Source of the DNA: Scolanthus callimorphus
Taxonomy: Eukaryota; Cnidaria; Anthozoa; Actiniaria; Edwardsiidae
Direction of reading: 5' to 3'
Assembly: GCA_033964015.1 (NCBI GenBank)
Contig: CM066921.1
Coordinates: forward strand, 28,129,355 to 28,193,354
DNA: 64,000 nucleotides
Every line of letters begins with the position of its first letter. Position 1 is the first letter of the stretch. Under the pieces are notes generated by a model that was not told the DNA's origin, did not search any database, and saw nothing but the letters and a program-made list of their open reading frames with translations. A program made the translations under genes and the position numbers. Shown here piece by piece: positions 37,670-49,251 of this stretch.

Positions 37670-38960
37670 TTGATGTTTCTCGTTCATATTCAGTATGTTG
37701 GACATAAATTCCAAGAACAACTCTACGACGATACGAACGAATGTGGATAGCAGAATATCTGTGCTGACTCTCGTCATGGTACTTCGTGCAGTTTTTCCAC
37801 AACAAAATATTTAACTTTCACCTGAATAATTACTTGCAATGCATTGTTAATTTCAAGTTGGCAAGCGAAGAATACTTGAAATCTCGATATGCTTTTCCTT
37901 GAAAAATTCAAATGTTTCATATCTCCAATGCATCAAAGTCCTCGTAGCATTCTATTCAAGACGACTTTCAGTTTCCACTGCTTTAAATCTGTTAAATCGA
38001 GTCACGGATCAGCGAAGATCTCTGAATGATTTTTTTGGAGTGTAATTGCAAATGGCATTGCTGCACTGTAGTAGGAAGAATACTTATTTGAATGAATTTT
38101 TTTCAGTATGTTGGACACAAATTCCAAGAACCACTCCACGTCGATACGAATGAATGTAGACGGTAGAATGTATGTGCCGACTCTCGTCATGGTACTAGGT
38201 TCAGTTTTTCCACAAAAAAGTATTTAATTTTGACCTGAATAATTATTGCTACAACATTGTCAATTTCAGGATGGCAAGGGAAGAATACACTTGAAATCTC
38301 GATATTCTTTTTCTTGAATAATTCAAATCTTTCACATCTCCAATGCTCCAAGGCATTCCATGTGACTTCCAACTGCTTTCAATCGAGCCTCGGATCCGCG
38401 AAGATCTCTGAATTACTTGTTTTCGGGTGTTCTTGCAAATGACATTGCAACACCGAAGGAAGAATACTCGTATCAATGAAATAATTATTTTCAGTATGTT
38501 GGACACAAATTCCAAGAACAACTCCACGGCAATACGAACGAGTGTAAATGGTAGAATGTCTGTGCCGACTCTCGTCATGGTACTAGGTTCAGTTTTTCCA
38601 CAAAAAAGTATTTAATTTTGACCTGAATAATTATTGCTACAACATTGTCAATTTCAAGATGGCAAGCACTAAACAAGAATTTCTGCAGAATACACTTCCG
38701 TGGTGCTATTTCTTGGCTAATTCCTATCTTCCACACCTCGCAGCATTCCATGCGACTTTCTACTGCTTTCGACGGGCCTCCGATCAGCGAAGAACACCGA
38801 ATGAATGATTTCACACAGGAATTTCTTCAGAAACGACCGCTCGAAGAAAATAAATAAGTTAAAGAACTTTGACACAAATTCCAAAAGACTTTCCACTTTT
38901 CTTGAATCCTCTTAGGGTAATTGAAGGTTTACGAAAGTTCGAGCGTGGTACTAGGTTCAG
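37670..38960. repeat. Tandem repeat of about 390-415 bp, three copies plus a partial
   Basis: Markers ATGTTGGACACAAATTCCAA (about 37696, 38108, 38497), CTCTCGTCATGGTACT (about 37770, 38180, 38568) and TTGGCAAGC-type blocks recur in fixed order. A shorter, diverged copy continues from about 38870 to 38960. The overlapping open frames of 60-109 codons are shadows of this repetition. Confidence 0.75.
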
Positions 38961-40690
38961 TTTTTGAGGAATGAGACGTCAAAATTTCCTCTCTCGAATC
39001 CCATGGCGTCATCTTGCGAAAACATCTCAGGAATATTCAGTGAGTTAAAACGCGACCCCGGGAGAATACAAAGCGTCATAATTGTGCTAGATGCAAAGGT
39101 CAGTTGCTGATCAAGATTAGTTGAAGTTTTCAGCTTTCCTCGTGTCTCCGATCAGCTAAAATATAATTATAAAACTCTGTTGTCTGCCTCGGCACATTTC
39201 CAACAGAATCTCAATTTCAGAGTTTGACTGTGGGGAGGGGGGTTATTTTGTCTTACTGCGCATGCGAAATAACAGCAGGTCAGCAGCTTCACTGAGGGCT
39301 CAGCTCAAGATTTGTTTGCGAAGAGATGTACGGCTTGAATTCCTTGTGTGCAGATTGAGCTACACGCGATGGTAATAATAGAGCTTATTATTCAGCACAT
39401 CGATGCACTGCCCAAATATGGTCATTGGAACGCCAATAGCTGTCACGCCGGGCCTCCGCGCGCGACAAAACGGCACGCTAAATCGTGGCAGCTTTGGGGC
39501 TCGGACGTGAGGCCTTTTTGGTAGCCTGGTGACTAATTTGCGATTTCATCCGACCATCCACTTCGGTAGCTCGTTTCTCACTCGTTGTTTACCGAAGAAA
39601 AGATCGGAAGGCGGGAAGCCATGGCCGAAGGAAGCAGCTTTGTTCTGATACCAAACATGACGGGCTTCGGAAAACAGAAGGCAGATTTCTGCTCTACTGG
39701 AAAAAGGCAAAATTTGAAAAACACAGCAAATAGTCGCCAGCAGCTATATTGACCCTTGGGCTACTTTTTCCATGGAGTTATTAATCCTTTTGAATTTATG
39801 CTTAGTGCGTTGTTGAGGCTTCAAACCAAAACGCTATGATTTTTGTTTTTTGAATTTCTGTTTTAATTTCGCGCGAGACCCTTTCTAGTTCTTTAGAAAT
39901 CTGTGTTTTGGACGAAAATATCGCTCAGAATCAGTTGATCAGGTTTTATGAAATGGGAAAACCTTACGGAGCTGAGAAGAATTTTCAAGGGCATGGCAGC
40001 GAGTGGAATACTTCCAGTTCAGCAAGATAATGATGGTAGATAAGAAGTTATATTAGGGCTTACTTCAGAAGGAAGAGTCTTGGCTACAAGAGGTAAGAAC
40101 TGAACAACAGAAATATCAAAACATTCCTCCTGGTTCTTCTGTCATTTTCGCGGGTTTTTCACTGCAGAGCCATGTGTTTCTATTTTCGTGTGTCGGTTGT
40201 AAGGTTACATCTTTCTGTGGATGAATTGTGCTTCGCTTTAACAGATTAGTTGAAGATATTTCGAGTTAATAATCCTCCTCGGAGTATGCAGTACTTAAAT
40301 TAATTTCCTTTTTCTCCATTCGCCACCCTAAGCGATTGTAAAAATTGTTAGAAAAGTTAGTTCTTTTGACTTTTAATTCACATCCGAGCGGCTGGTCAAA
40401 CCGCGCGTTTCGTTTCGTCTGTGCACTTCTAACACTAAACCTCCAAAATTGCTCAAACAGCTTTACAGCTCAAAGATACTGAAATCATAGTCCACTGCAG
40501 TTTGATACATCTTTTTTTCCGCTCAGAATTCAGATTGTATCGTAGTAGAATGCTTTTCAAGCTTAACTCAAGTTAGAAGTCTGAACAGCATCTAGAAAAG
40601 CATAACTTATCAGAAATGAAAATCAAAGTGTAAATCCAATTTCCCAATCATTCAGAGGGTAGGCTAATAAACTTATGTTCTTCACTTCCA
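38961..40690. other. Intergenic DNA with a dispersed repeat fragment
   Basis: About 39388-39443 (TTATTCAGCACATCGATGCA, ACCGTTATTGG-type blocks) occurs again in inverse orientation at about 46550-46606. A well-placed ATG at 39620 opens only a 43-codon frame and is not called. Confidence 0.4.
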
Positions 40691-41175
40691 CATGAAGTTA
40701 TGCTTTTGTTTATCCCAAAAGTAACTAAAAGAAGAAGCTTCCATTTAACTGAAAGGAATGATTTTCAGTACAAAGAAGGCCAAAGTCTTACTTAATACTT
40801 AAGTCTTACTGTGCAATTTTTCCCCTGCATATTTTTTCTATGCTTATAACATTCAGTGACACTTGTGTCTATCAAAATGTTTCTGTACTTACAGAATCCT
40901 GCCCACTTTATATTTGAATTAAAAAAAATGAGTGAAACAATATGCTTTTGTTTATCCCAAAAGCAACTAAAAGGAGAAGCTTCCATTTAACTGAAAGGAA
41001 TGATTTTCAGTACAAAGTACAAGTACAAAGTACAAAGTAGGCCAAAGTCTTACTTATACTTTGTAATTTTTCCCCCTGAATGTTTTTTCTATGCTTAAAT
41101 TCAGTGACACTTGTGTCTATCAAAATGTTTCTGTAACAGAATCCTACACTGTATTTGAATTGTAAAAAATAAGTG
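40691..41175. repeat. Tandem duplication, about 240-bp unit
   Basis: The blocks ATGCTTTTGTTTATCCCAAA, GGAATGATTTTCAGTACAAA and GACACTTGTGTCTATC occur twice in the same order (starting about 40700 and 40942). The second copy carries a short internal GTACAAA expansion. Confidence 0.75.
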
Positions 41176-41671
41176 ACACAGAATTATAAAAGATGGAGAA
41201 TTATCAGGCATTCAAATGGGACTGGATAAGAAAATAAGGCAGCTGTCACTTTATAATATAGTAGGTAATAAACATTGGACAGAAAATACAACATAAATCA
41301 CAAAATCTATATTACAGTTATGACCTGTACCTATATATTTCATGATTGTGTCAGATTGATAAATATAACATCTTGTGTCATTTACTGCTCTCAGGTGATT
41401 AGGTCTGCTTTTTCAGTCATAAACTATTATGGCCAGCTTGAAACAGGGGGCAAAACATAGGACCTCTAAATCAGTAACATTTTGTTTGACAGAATTGTAA
41501 CATGCTGCTAAAGAGTTAATTAATTCAAATTTGAATGGCAAAACTGCAATTTGTAAACTTCTCCTGGGACTAGTTTTACAGATAGAGGACCATTGTATTA
41601 ATGCTTTGGAAATTCCATGAGCACTGACATGACAATCAACTGTCCCATAGGTGGGTGAAAAGTTTTTATTA
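41176..41671. other. Intergenic DNA, no gene recognised
   Basis: AT-rich; only a 61-codon frame without a domain. Confidence 0.35.
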
Positions 41672-41832
41672 GAGTGGTTTTCATCCGGCTGTGAAACAAA
41701 AACTAATAGTCAGTGTTTAATAGTGTCTACTAGTCATAATTACAAAGGAGAATACAATAAAAATGACTTTCGCAGTGTATAGTAGTGCCCTTTTGGTTAG
41801 TATCTATTTCACAGTCGGATGGAAAACATTTT
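41672..41832. mobile_element. MITE with imperfect terminal inverted repeats
   Basis: TTTTCATCCGGCTGTGAAAC at about 41678-41697 is matched by the inverse TTTCACAGTCGGATGGAAAA at about 41807-41827. The 110-bp interior is AT-rich and non-coding. Confidence 0.55.
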
Positions 41833-42342
41833 ACTGCTGCCTCATTTTCATCTGCTAACAGTCATGGCAAAAAAATGATGTATTTGTTGTCAATAGATGT
41901 ATTTGTTTAAAATAGAGAATAAAATAGAATTTATGTCAAAATCAAACAAACCAATTTGCTTACAATACTGTCCTGCCAGATATCCCCCTCAAAAAAAGAA
42001 GGGATTTTTTCCATGACAGATATAGTTGCCACAGTGAGGGTGCAATATCTAAACTAGATGGTACTAGAGTTATCCGAAGCTTCACTCATGTCACATGGCA
42101 AGAAACTGTGAGCATGCATTAAGCAAGTGGAGTTTAGAATGTATGCAAGTTCAGACATAGTATTCTTGAGCTTCCAGATGTTATAGTATTTTGAGTATTT
42201 TTTATTATTCAAGAAGACATTATGGGAATTCCTTGATTTATTTAGACTGTATTTTTTGTTTCTTTTTACCTTAAATGTTATTGGCCTATCTTCTAGTGTT
42301 AATGAAAGCTTTTAAAGAAGGTATAAGCTCTAAGATATAGTC
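41833..42342. other. Intergenic DNA, no gene recognised
   Basis: AT-rich sequence without an identifiable feature. Confidence 0.35.
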
Positions 42343-42984
42343 TCACAGATTCTGAAATCTTAGGCACCATAATTCACAAAGGCAGTCATTTCTAGCAACA
42401 ATTTTCCTCTGGTATTCCTGATATTCTTTTTCTGTCATTGGAGACTGACATGGTTTAGATGTGTCAGATTGTGACAAGTTCCCGTAATGCAGAATGCATA
42501 CAAATATCCATGTGCCCATGGCCCTGTCATTTTTCAAATATCACGGCCCATTCAACAGTAGTGCAGTTCTTCGTGGTGTTAGTTTTTTAAATCACTTTTG
42601 ACAAACTTGTATTGTTACACTCCATGACCGAGCAGCGTACTCACATCTCGAAATATGTCAATCGTTATCTTCTTCTAAAACATCAGGCAGTTCTTGTAAG
42701 CCATAATCATCGTGACGAAACGTACGCTCGAAATTTGCAAGGAATTTACAGAGGAAGACGCGGATAATAGGAGACATGGAAGCGAACTTTTACACGAGTC
42801 GAACTCGTTTGTTGAAATTCAAGAGAATCCGTACAGCAAATGTTTTGTTCCTCGACAACAACGTCCCCTGAAGCTTTTTCTTGCAAAAAATCCTCATCTT
42901 GTGCAGGGTATTACGGTTGAACTCATCACAAATATTGAGCAAAAATCCTTCCTTGCACTGCTCCGTGTTCGAACGCGCCGCCAT
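42343..42984 (-). CDS. Uncertain small gene, possible two-exon model
   Basis: An ATG at 42984 lies in the context AAGATGGCGGC, a YY1-type start often seen at animal 5' exons, and opens 64 codons with many Lys/Arg residues (ending near 42790; a weak donor CGT|GTAAAA is possible). Downstream on the same strand, 42343-42537 holds a 64-codon frame whose last 30 residues (from an acceptor-like TCTCCAATGACAG) are charged and contain CLCELWC. I recognise neither part and joining them is a guess; they may be unrelated or non-coding. Confidence 0.25.
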
Positions 42985-43177
42985 CTTGCTACTATCACAG
43001 AAATATACAACCGCTGACCGCGACTCAAGTCTCGGCGAACGTGCCGCTTTGGCGCGCGTATAGGCCCGCTGTGTGTCTTCTGTACATGACAGCTATCCTG
43101 CGATATCCGTCTCTGAGGAAAATATGATGTTTTGAGGTCGTAAATAATACACAAAAGTCATTTTTTTCGGGGGTTTT

Positions 43178-43322
43178 GTGCTATCAATGTGCTGAATAAT
43201 AAAACCATTATCCTGCTCGATTTTGCAGAATATCGTCTGATTTTAGCCAACTCGGGACTTCGTCCCTCGTCGGCTAAGTATCAGACGATATTCTGCGCAA
43301 TCTCGCAGGATAATGGTTAAAT
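43178..43322. mobile_element. Palindromic MITE, copy 1
   Basis: ATTATCCTGC, GCAGAATATCGTCTGA and the loop ACTCGGGACTTCGTCCCTCG are followed by the inverse TCAGACGATATTCTGC and GCAGGATAAT. It is nearly identical to 46575-46728 in the same orientation. Confidence 0.75.
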
Positions 43323-43368
43323 ATTTCGTATGACTGTAAAAAGTGCCGGGTGGCGGTACGGAACCTGG

Positions 43369-44234
43369 GGGTCGTTTCTCGAAATCGCCCGATATTTTCG
43401 GGCCCGATAAACTTTTCGGGTGGTTTTTCGGGCGAGATTTAGGAGTCACGAAAAGTGTTTCTCGAAACTCCCAAAACCCCCCGATAATTATCGGGAACCC
43501 AAAATCCAAATTATAATTTCCAAACTTTGCGAATACTTTGCATAAATAAACAATGAAAATATAGGAAACTTATCGATTCGTCGCCGTCAGGGGACAAAGT
43601 GTATCGCCATGTTGGTATTTCCATCGATAAATGCCAAGAAATTAGATAAAATGTGCGAAAAAGCAAGCATTTTGCACCGAATTCTTGTAGATGCATTGGT
43701 ACTTTGTTTACAACATGTCAACAAAAAGTTTGACAGCCGCTCTCAAATTTGACAGGCGAGCTGTCAAGAAAGAGAATGAATTTGATTGGCCAAGAAGCGA
43801 GATGCTTGCACCTGATTAGTGTATTTTATCGGGATGGCGGTAAAAGCAACTCGGGAGAGTTACCGGGAAACCATTTCGCAGCAAAGAAAGATAATTTTGG
43901 AAACAAAGCAAGACACATTCTATTCATAAATGTCTGTTTTACGAGAAGAAACATGCATTTTCGGGGAAATTCAACTTCGCTGGTATAGAGGGATAAATAA
44001 AGTCGTAGAGGAGTGAAAAATCTTAGTTAATTTTGCTGTTTTTCTTCCCTACTCTGAGGATTTTCGGAAACCCGAAAAAGTTTAGGGGAGAAACCCTTCT
44101 CCCGTTATCAAGGGGCGAAAAATATCGGGCGCGAAAAACTCGGGAGTTTCGAGAAACGCAAAATTCGTCATCCGCACGCTTTTCGGGTAATTTATCGTGC
44201 TCGAAAAGTTTTCGGGCGTTTCGAGAAACGACCC
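43369..44234. mobile_element. TIR element, GGGTCGTTTCTCGAAA ends
   Basis: The inverted ends GGGTCGTTTCTCGAAA (43369) and its complement (to 44234) are flanked by cctgg on both sides (43364-43368, 44235-44239), a probable 5-bp duplication. About 130-200 bp of each end is rich in TTTTCGGGC/GCCCGAAAA motifs. The interior (about 43500-44030) looks single-copy and non-coding. Confidence 0.65.
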
Positions 44235-44239
44235 CCTGG

Positions 44240-44815
44240 CCTGCTGTAAATGGAATGAAATCACCAATGAAACCGCGTAGTCGCGGCACGGTCGCGGCGT
44301 GGAACAACTTTGTCACAATACTTTTCACAGTCATAAGAAATCTGCTCTAAGTTCCAGCACCCCGAGAAATAAAGGAAAATACAGGAAAATGGGCCAACAT
44401 ACAGGGCGTAGCCAGGAATTTTGGAATTTTTTGGAGGGGGAGGGGGGAAGGGGGGGGAGGCGGATTACAGTGTCTCATTGTAATCGCAAATAGCTTCCCG
44501 TTCGCGTTAGCGGACCTATGTTTATACTGCTTGCAGCCCCTTCTTCGGCGAACGTCCTTACTACATAGACTGTATCATTTATTTTGTATTTGATTGTTTG
44601 GTTTGTTTTCCGTTGTGCGCGCGAAGCGCGCAGCAATTTTGACATAAAGCTACAAGACTATTAATCAAAAGTCCAAAGGAGTTTTTGTCTGGCAGACACA
44701 AGTCACTGAAGAGGACCTCGAGGAATTGTGGAAAAACAAGAAGGCCTTTTACAATTTTATAAGTTTATAAGTCTTTATGCGCGCGAAGCGCGCGGCTATT
44801 TTCAACATATCGGTT
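44240..44815. other. Intergenic DNA with GC-palindromes
   Basis: No gene is seen. The near-palindrome GCGCGAAGCGCGC occurs near 44620 and 44779 and again near 48980. Confidence 0.4.
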
Positions 44816-45600
44816 GACATTCTCTTACCCAGAGCTCCCCGGCTCGTCTCCTCGCGGGGGAGACCACTGACGCATGCGCGAGATTTTATACAGAGCCGCC
44901 ATTCTCGTACCCAGAGCTCCCCGGCTCGTCTGCTCGCAGGGGAGGCTCTGGGGACATCCAGTTGAGGGACTTCGCTGATTGGCTGAAATGGCGCGCACGC
45001 GTACATAAAAGTAGCTTAATCTCGCTTTATAAAAAAACGTATCTGTCAAAATAACACTGGCATTCGTTTCCTAGTCGTCTTTTCAACCTATGCCTTCGAC
45101 TTGAACGCTCTTAAAGTAATTGTGAGGCATAAAACCATCATTTTCTTTTACGCATGCGTCGGTGGCTGTCACCAGAGCCTCCCCCGCGAGGTGACGAGCC
45201 GGGGAGCTCTGGGTACGAGGATGACAGAGCCGCAATCTCGTACCCAGAGCCCGTCATCTTTTGGCCAGCGGCAAGATTCAGGGCTCTGGGGGAATCGATT
45301 TTTTTAAAACCCAGATTCTGGGTTTCCGGTTTGATTGTTGTATGAAAGTTCGTTACGTTTTTGACCTACCACGCATGCTCACAAATCGGATTCCCCCAGG
45401 GCCCTGAATCTTGCCGCTGGCCAAAAGATTACGGGCTCTGGGTACGAGGTTGACAGAGCCGTTGAGTGAAAGATCTTTCTGCGCATGCACCAACGTTCAA
45501 AACCAGCCATTTAGCAAAGGTCCTCAAATGGATGTCACCAGAGCCTCCCCTGCGAGGTGAGAACGAGCCGGGGAGCTCTGGGTTCGAGAATGATCGGTTG
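44816..45600. repeat. Cluster of inverted GAGCTCCCCGGCTCG repeats
   Basis: The core CCCAGAGCTCCCCGGCTCGT lies at about 44827 and 44909. Its inverse lies at about 45193-45213 and 45566-45587, each joined to a CAGAGCCTCCCC-type block. Opposed pairs form potential long hairpins with a shorter TIR element inside. Confidence 0.65.
45237..45449. mobile_element. Short TIR element, about 60-bp inverted ends
   Basis: CTCGTACCCAGAGCCCGT, TTTTGGCCAGCGGCAAGATT and CAGGGCTCTGGGGGAATC at the left are repeated in inverse order at the right (about 45388-45449). The interior of about 80 bp is non-coding. Confidence 0.65.
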
Positions 45601-45897
45601 AAAGAGGGTAAATACACGCAAGTGATATTTCTTCAGGAGGTTCAAACTCGGTGTTTAAAATATATATAATACCTCAACAAAAATATGCATCCCCCCTTCA
45701 TGTTATGAAAAAAACTTGACATCCCCCCTTTTCCAGTTGCTAAATTTTGAGACACGACGTCGCCAGAGTGACGGAGCACAAGGAAATGATAGCCGTACGG
45801 TAGCGGCACCCTTTCAACGCGAGAGGAACAAATGGCCAATGTGCTAGTGCATTCCTTATTTTATATTCGCACTAATGAGACCAATGAGTTTACTATT

Positions 45898-46013
45898 TAA
45901 CAATTAGACTACGAGTTCGAGTTTTCTACGAGTCAATAGATAGTTAACGAGGCGCGTAGCGCCGAGTTCACTATTTGACTCATAGAAAACGAGAACGAGT
46001 AGTCTAATTGTTT
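45898..46013. mobile_element. Palindromic MITE, AACAATTAGACTACGAG arms
   Basis: The left arm at 45898-45953 and right arm at 45964-46013 are near-complete inverse copies around a GAGGCGCGTAGCGCC centre. A separate small perfect hairpin (GCTACTCACTATCT) lies at about 46089-46128. Confidence 0.65.
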
Positions 46014-46549
46014 TGTAGAATACTACCTTCGATTGTTGCTAAAATATATTTCATTTCACGGGTTTAGAAAGTTGTGCGCTAGCGTTTTCGCTACTCACTA
46101 TCTGTTACGTGATAGATAGTGAGTAGCGGAGCCAATCAGATTGCAGGATTCCTGATATAGTATGCCAGTGGGTTTCTACTAATGTTATTTAGTTTCTTCG
46201 TGAACGGTAATTGTATGAAACTAACGGAATCGAATGCGCGTAATTTATTCCGTTTACTAGATTGTGAAATGTTGGAAGTTATCTCTGTCAGTATCTCGTA
46301 AGAAAATGAAGTTGTTGTTTTCCTCGGGGGGTCTGGGGTCATGCACCCCCAGAGAGAGAGTTTTGAAATTTAGTGTTCCAAGATGGCGCGGTGGAGATGC
46401 ATGGAAACTGATTGGAAAAAAATCACTTGAAAGGCAAGGTTATATTGATTTCTTATTCAGCACATCGATAGCTCAAAAACTGAAAAACATTACTTTTGCG
46501 TATGTTTTTTACAAGCTCAACACATATCTCCCTTAGCATGTACACAAGA

Positions 46550-46728
46550 CAGCTATTGGCGTTCCAATGACCATATTTGGGCAGTGCATCGATGTGCTGA
46601 ATAATCATACATTATCCTGCTCCATTTTGCTGAATATCGTCTGATTTTGCCAACTCGGGACTGCGTCCCTCGTCAGCTAAGTATCAGACGATATTCTGCG
46701 CAATCTCGCAGGATAATGGTTAAATATA
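46550..46728. mobile_element. Palindromic MITE, copy 2, with left extension
   Basis: 46606-46728 matches the hairpin at 43208-43322. Its left extension (46550-46605) matches 39388-39443 in inverse orientation, so these fragments belong to one family. Confidence 0.7.
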
Positions 46729-46846
46729 TATACACTTTATTTTTCACCTTTTTTTCCTTAATATTTTACAATTTGAGAAACCAGTATTTCTAGATTTTTA
46801 GCTGAATGTAATTACCGTGTATAAATAAAGTATTAGTATATATAAT

Positions 46847-46984
46847 AGGACTCCATGCTGTCCAATTAAGAAAAAATTGGATGATTCAGAGGAACTCCAA
46901 AATTGGACGAGGCCGAGGCCGAGTCCAATTTGGAGTTCCGAGGAATCATCCATTTTTTTCTTAATTGGACAAGCATGGAGTCCT
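46847..46984. mobile_element. Palindromic MITE, AGGACTCCATGC ends
   Basis: AGGACTCCATGC and GTCCAATTAAGAAAAAATTG at the left are matched inversely at the right (to 46984), about 65 bp per arm. A rearranged piece of the same family (TTGGAC/TCCAATT blocks) continues to about 47100. Confidence 0.75.
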
Positions 46985-47390
46985 GTTATTTATTAATTAT
47001 ATAACATCCATGTTCAAACCCAAACTGTCCAATTTTAGCTCGAACTGTCCAATTAGAGCGCGCGCGATCCAATTAAAAAATAATTGGACGATTCAAGAAA
47101 AATCTATCTCCGGCACAATGGGATTTCGAGCTGGCTATATAATTATTATTATTATTATTATAAAGATACTTTTACTATTAAAAGGGGGTAGGGAACGTTC
47201 CGGATTGGTTCGTCGCTAATCGCCCTGCTTCTGTCAAATGATTCTATAATACATCGCCTGCAAGTCATTTTTATACTTTGGTTAACACGATGATTTTGCG
47301 TTCCAAGTTTCTCTCATGACGCAACGCGGGCTACAACAAACAGTTTTTTTTTTCTGAAATAGGTATCTAAGTAAATGTTTATATGAGAAG
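46985..47390. other. 3' flank of the Myc-like exon
   Basis: This holds MITE fragments, an (ATT)n tract near 47142-47160 and AT-rich DNA. I found no clean AATAAA just after the stop at 47391. Confidence 0.35.
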
Positions 47391-47968
47391 TCATCGCAAT
47401 TTCTTACAGTTTCTGAGGCCGAAAATTCTATTAGCCAATAATCGACGCTTTCTTTGTTCTTCTTCTTTCAAAGCTATCAGTTGTCCTTCTTCCTTTTCCA
47501 AATTTAAAATAAACAAGCGTGCCTTTTCAAGAACCATAACTTTAGATGCCCGACTTGTATCTTTTAGTTCTGGAATACACACTTTTAGTAAACCATATAG
47601 TTTAGTGAGCCCCATTCGTCTTTGCCGTTCCAAGATATTGTGAGTTAGCTTTTTCTCTTGGTTCTTGTTTCTGTTATCAAGAATCTTTTTCATAGAAAGG
47701 GCCGTCTTCTTCACTGCAGATACTTTTTTATTAGGGTTTGATTTAGGTGAGATATTTTTCTGTGTCTGCGATGCTTTATTTCTGCATTGGTGCTGAAGTT
47801 TTGTTTTCACAGCAGACTTATGTCGACGTGCTGACATATTTTTTCCTGGTTTTCCAGACAATTTCTGCTGTACTACCGGCTCAGCCACTGCAACTTCAGA
47901 GATTTCAAGATTGTTAGGTGCATCCTGATTCTCCAGGAGAGGTAATGAGACAATGTCGATGTCGTCGT
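47391..47968 (-). CDS. Myc-type bHLH-leucine-zipper exon (last coding exon)
   Basis: The exon starts after acceptor TCTAATTTCCACAG with two bases that complete a codon, then reads DDIDIVSL and about 190 residues to a stop. The basic region KKLTHNILERQRR carries the E-box contacts H, E and R-R of Myc. The HLH contains CIPEL and KVMVLEKA (compare Myc IPEL and KVVILKKA), and a zipper runs through EEGQLIALKEEEQRKRR. It should dimerise with Max and bind CACGTG in the nucleus. In vertebrate MYC the last exon begins at the same phase, just before an acidic ...IDVVSV. Between the acidic start and the bHLH lies a lysine-rich linker. The Myc boxes belong to an upstream exon and were not found between here and the next exon candidate. 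In the joined model these are residues 195-386. Confidence 0.8.
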
Positions 47969-49251
47969 CTGTGGAAATTAGATGACGATAAAGGATATTT
48001 CAGAAGTCTATCGAAAACTAATGCAAATACAAAACCACTAGCCAATCAGGACTGGAAGCCATTCAACAACAAACCAGGAGGCAAAGGTTTCAATCAGGAT
48101 GCGAAGTAAAAAGTCAGACATGCGTTTAGTCATGACGTGAGCAATGGTGCGTTTTGATTTAGGAGGCTGATTCTGCTTCGCTTGAATTGATTATAATAGT
48201 GCTCCGAAAACGCATTATTTTGGACTCATATTTTGGCAGCTCTGCCCTGCATGCGATTTTGCTACCGGATTTGTTGACAGCTAAAAGCCATACGGAACTT
48301 GTTTTGTACACCTTTTATTGGATCCCTGTCTCGGGATCAGCAATTTAGTATCAAACCCCAAGATTTCGCACATGCCCACCCTATATCAAGCGAAGTCCCC
48401 CCCCCCACCCCCAGGACTTTCGGATCGAAATTTTTTTTTGGGACAGTTTTTGTCGCATGAATTTTTTTCGTGGTTTATCGGACAAGGAATTACTGCGACT
48501 TTCATAATTCTGGGAACTCGCGTCTACGATTTCCAACCGCCAACTGGCCTTCTGGCTTCCGCCACATCGAGTCTCTCGAGCTTCGAGCAGTTTCTCTCAC
48601 ACAAAAAGTCAGTCTCTTTTGTTGCGGGCGAAGCGCGGGCCCTGATTTTGATAAACGCATTTCATCAAGCCTCAAAGGAAAGATAGATGAACATTCCATT
48701 TGTTGTGTATAATATGGTGAAGCGCGGTCCAAATGATGAATTACTATCCTCGTAACGTCGAACACACCACACGCTTACCTAAAAATAAGGGTCTTATTTC
48801 GAACTGAGACTGCTCCGAAGCCTATTACTGCAGGGCGTTTTTTAGGGGAGGGGGAGTTTGTTTCTCCTGGCCAAGATACATGTTCCTGTAATGACATTCG
48901 TAGTCATTCCTTAAAAGAGTTCGATCGTATTGTTCCATTGCGTGAGTTCTCAAAAACCATATTGTAATTGCTGTTCCGGCGCGCGCGCGAAGCGCGCCTA
49001 AATTGTACTCAATTTAATAAACTAGATAAGCGTTGAATGAACACCATTTTTGTCTTTTTATTCTGTTAACATAATTCAATTGCCTAATCAAAGCTTGGGA
49101 ATCTTGCAAGAATTTTTTTATGGAGCCACAGAGGCTGCATGATTTGTACTTTTTTTATTTTTTCCTTGTATGAATTTTTTTTTGCTTTTTGCCATCCCCC
49201 CCCCCCCCCCCCCCCATTTCTCCATCGCTTTTCTAATGGTCCGTCCCTTAC
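47969..49251. other. Presumed intron between zinc-finger and bHLH exons
   Basis: I see no Myc-box exon on the minus strand here. An alternative read-through of the upstream exon ends at 49118 after a poly-G run (49197-49215). The rest is repeat-like, including a GCGCGCGAAGCGCGC palindrome near 48979. Confidence 0.5.

Noticed and set aside
49118..49251. Glycine-run C-terminus of the zinc-finger exon
   Set aside because: A strong splice donor lies just before it, and the run comes from a homopolymer whose length is unreliable. It is more likely intron.
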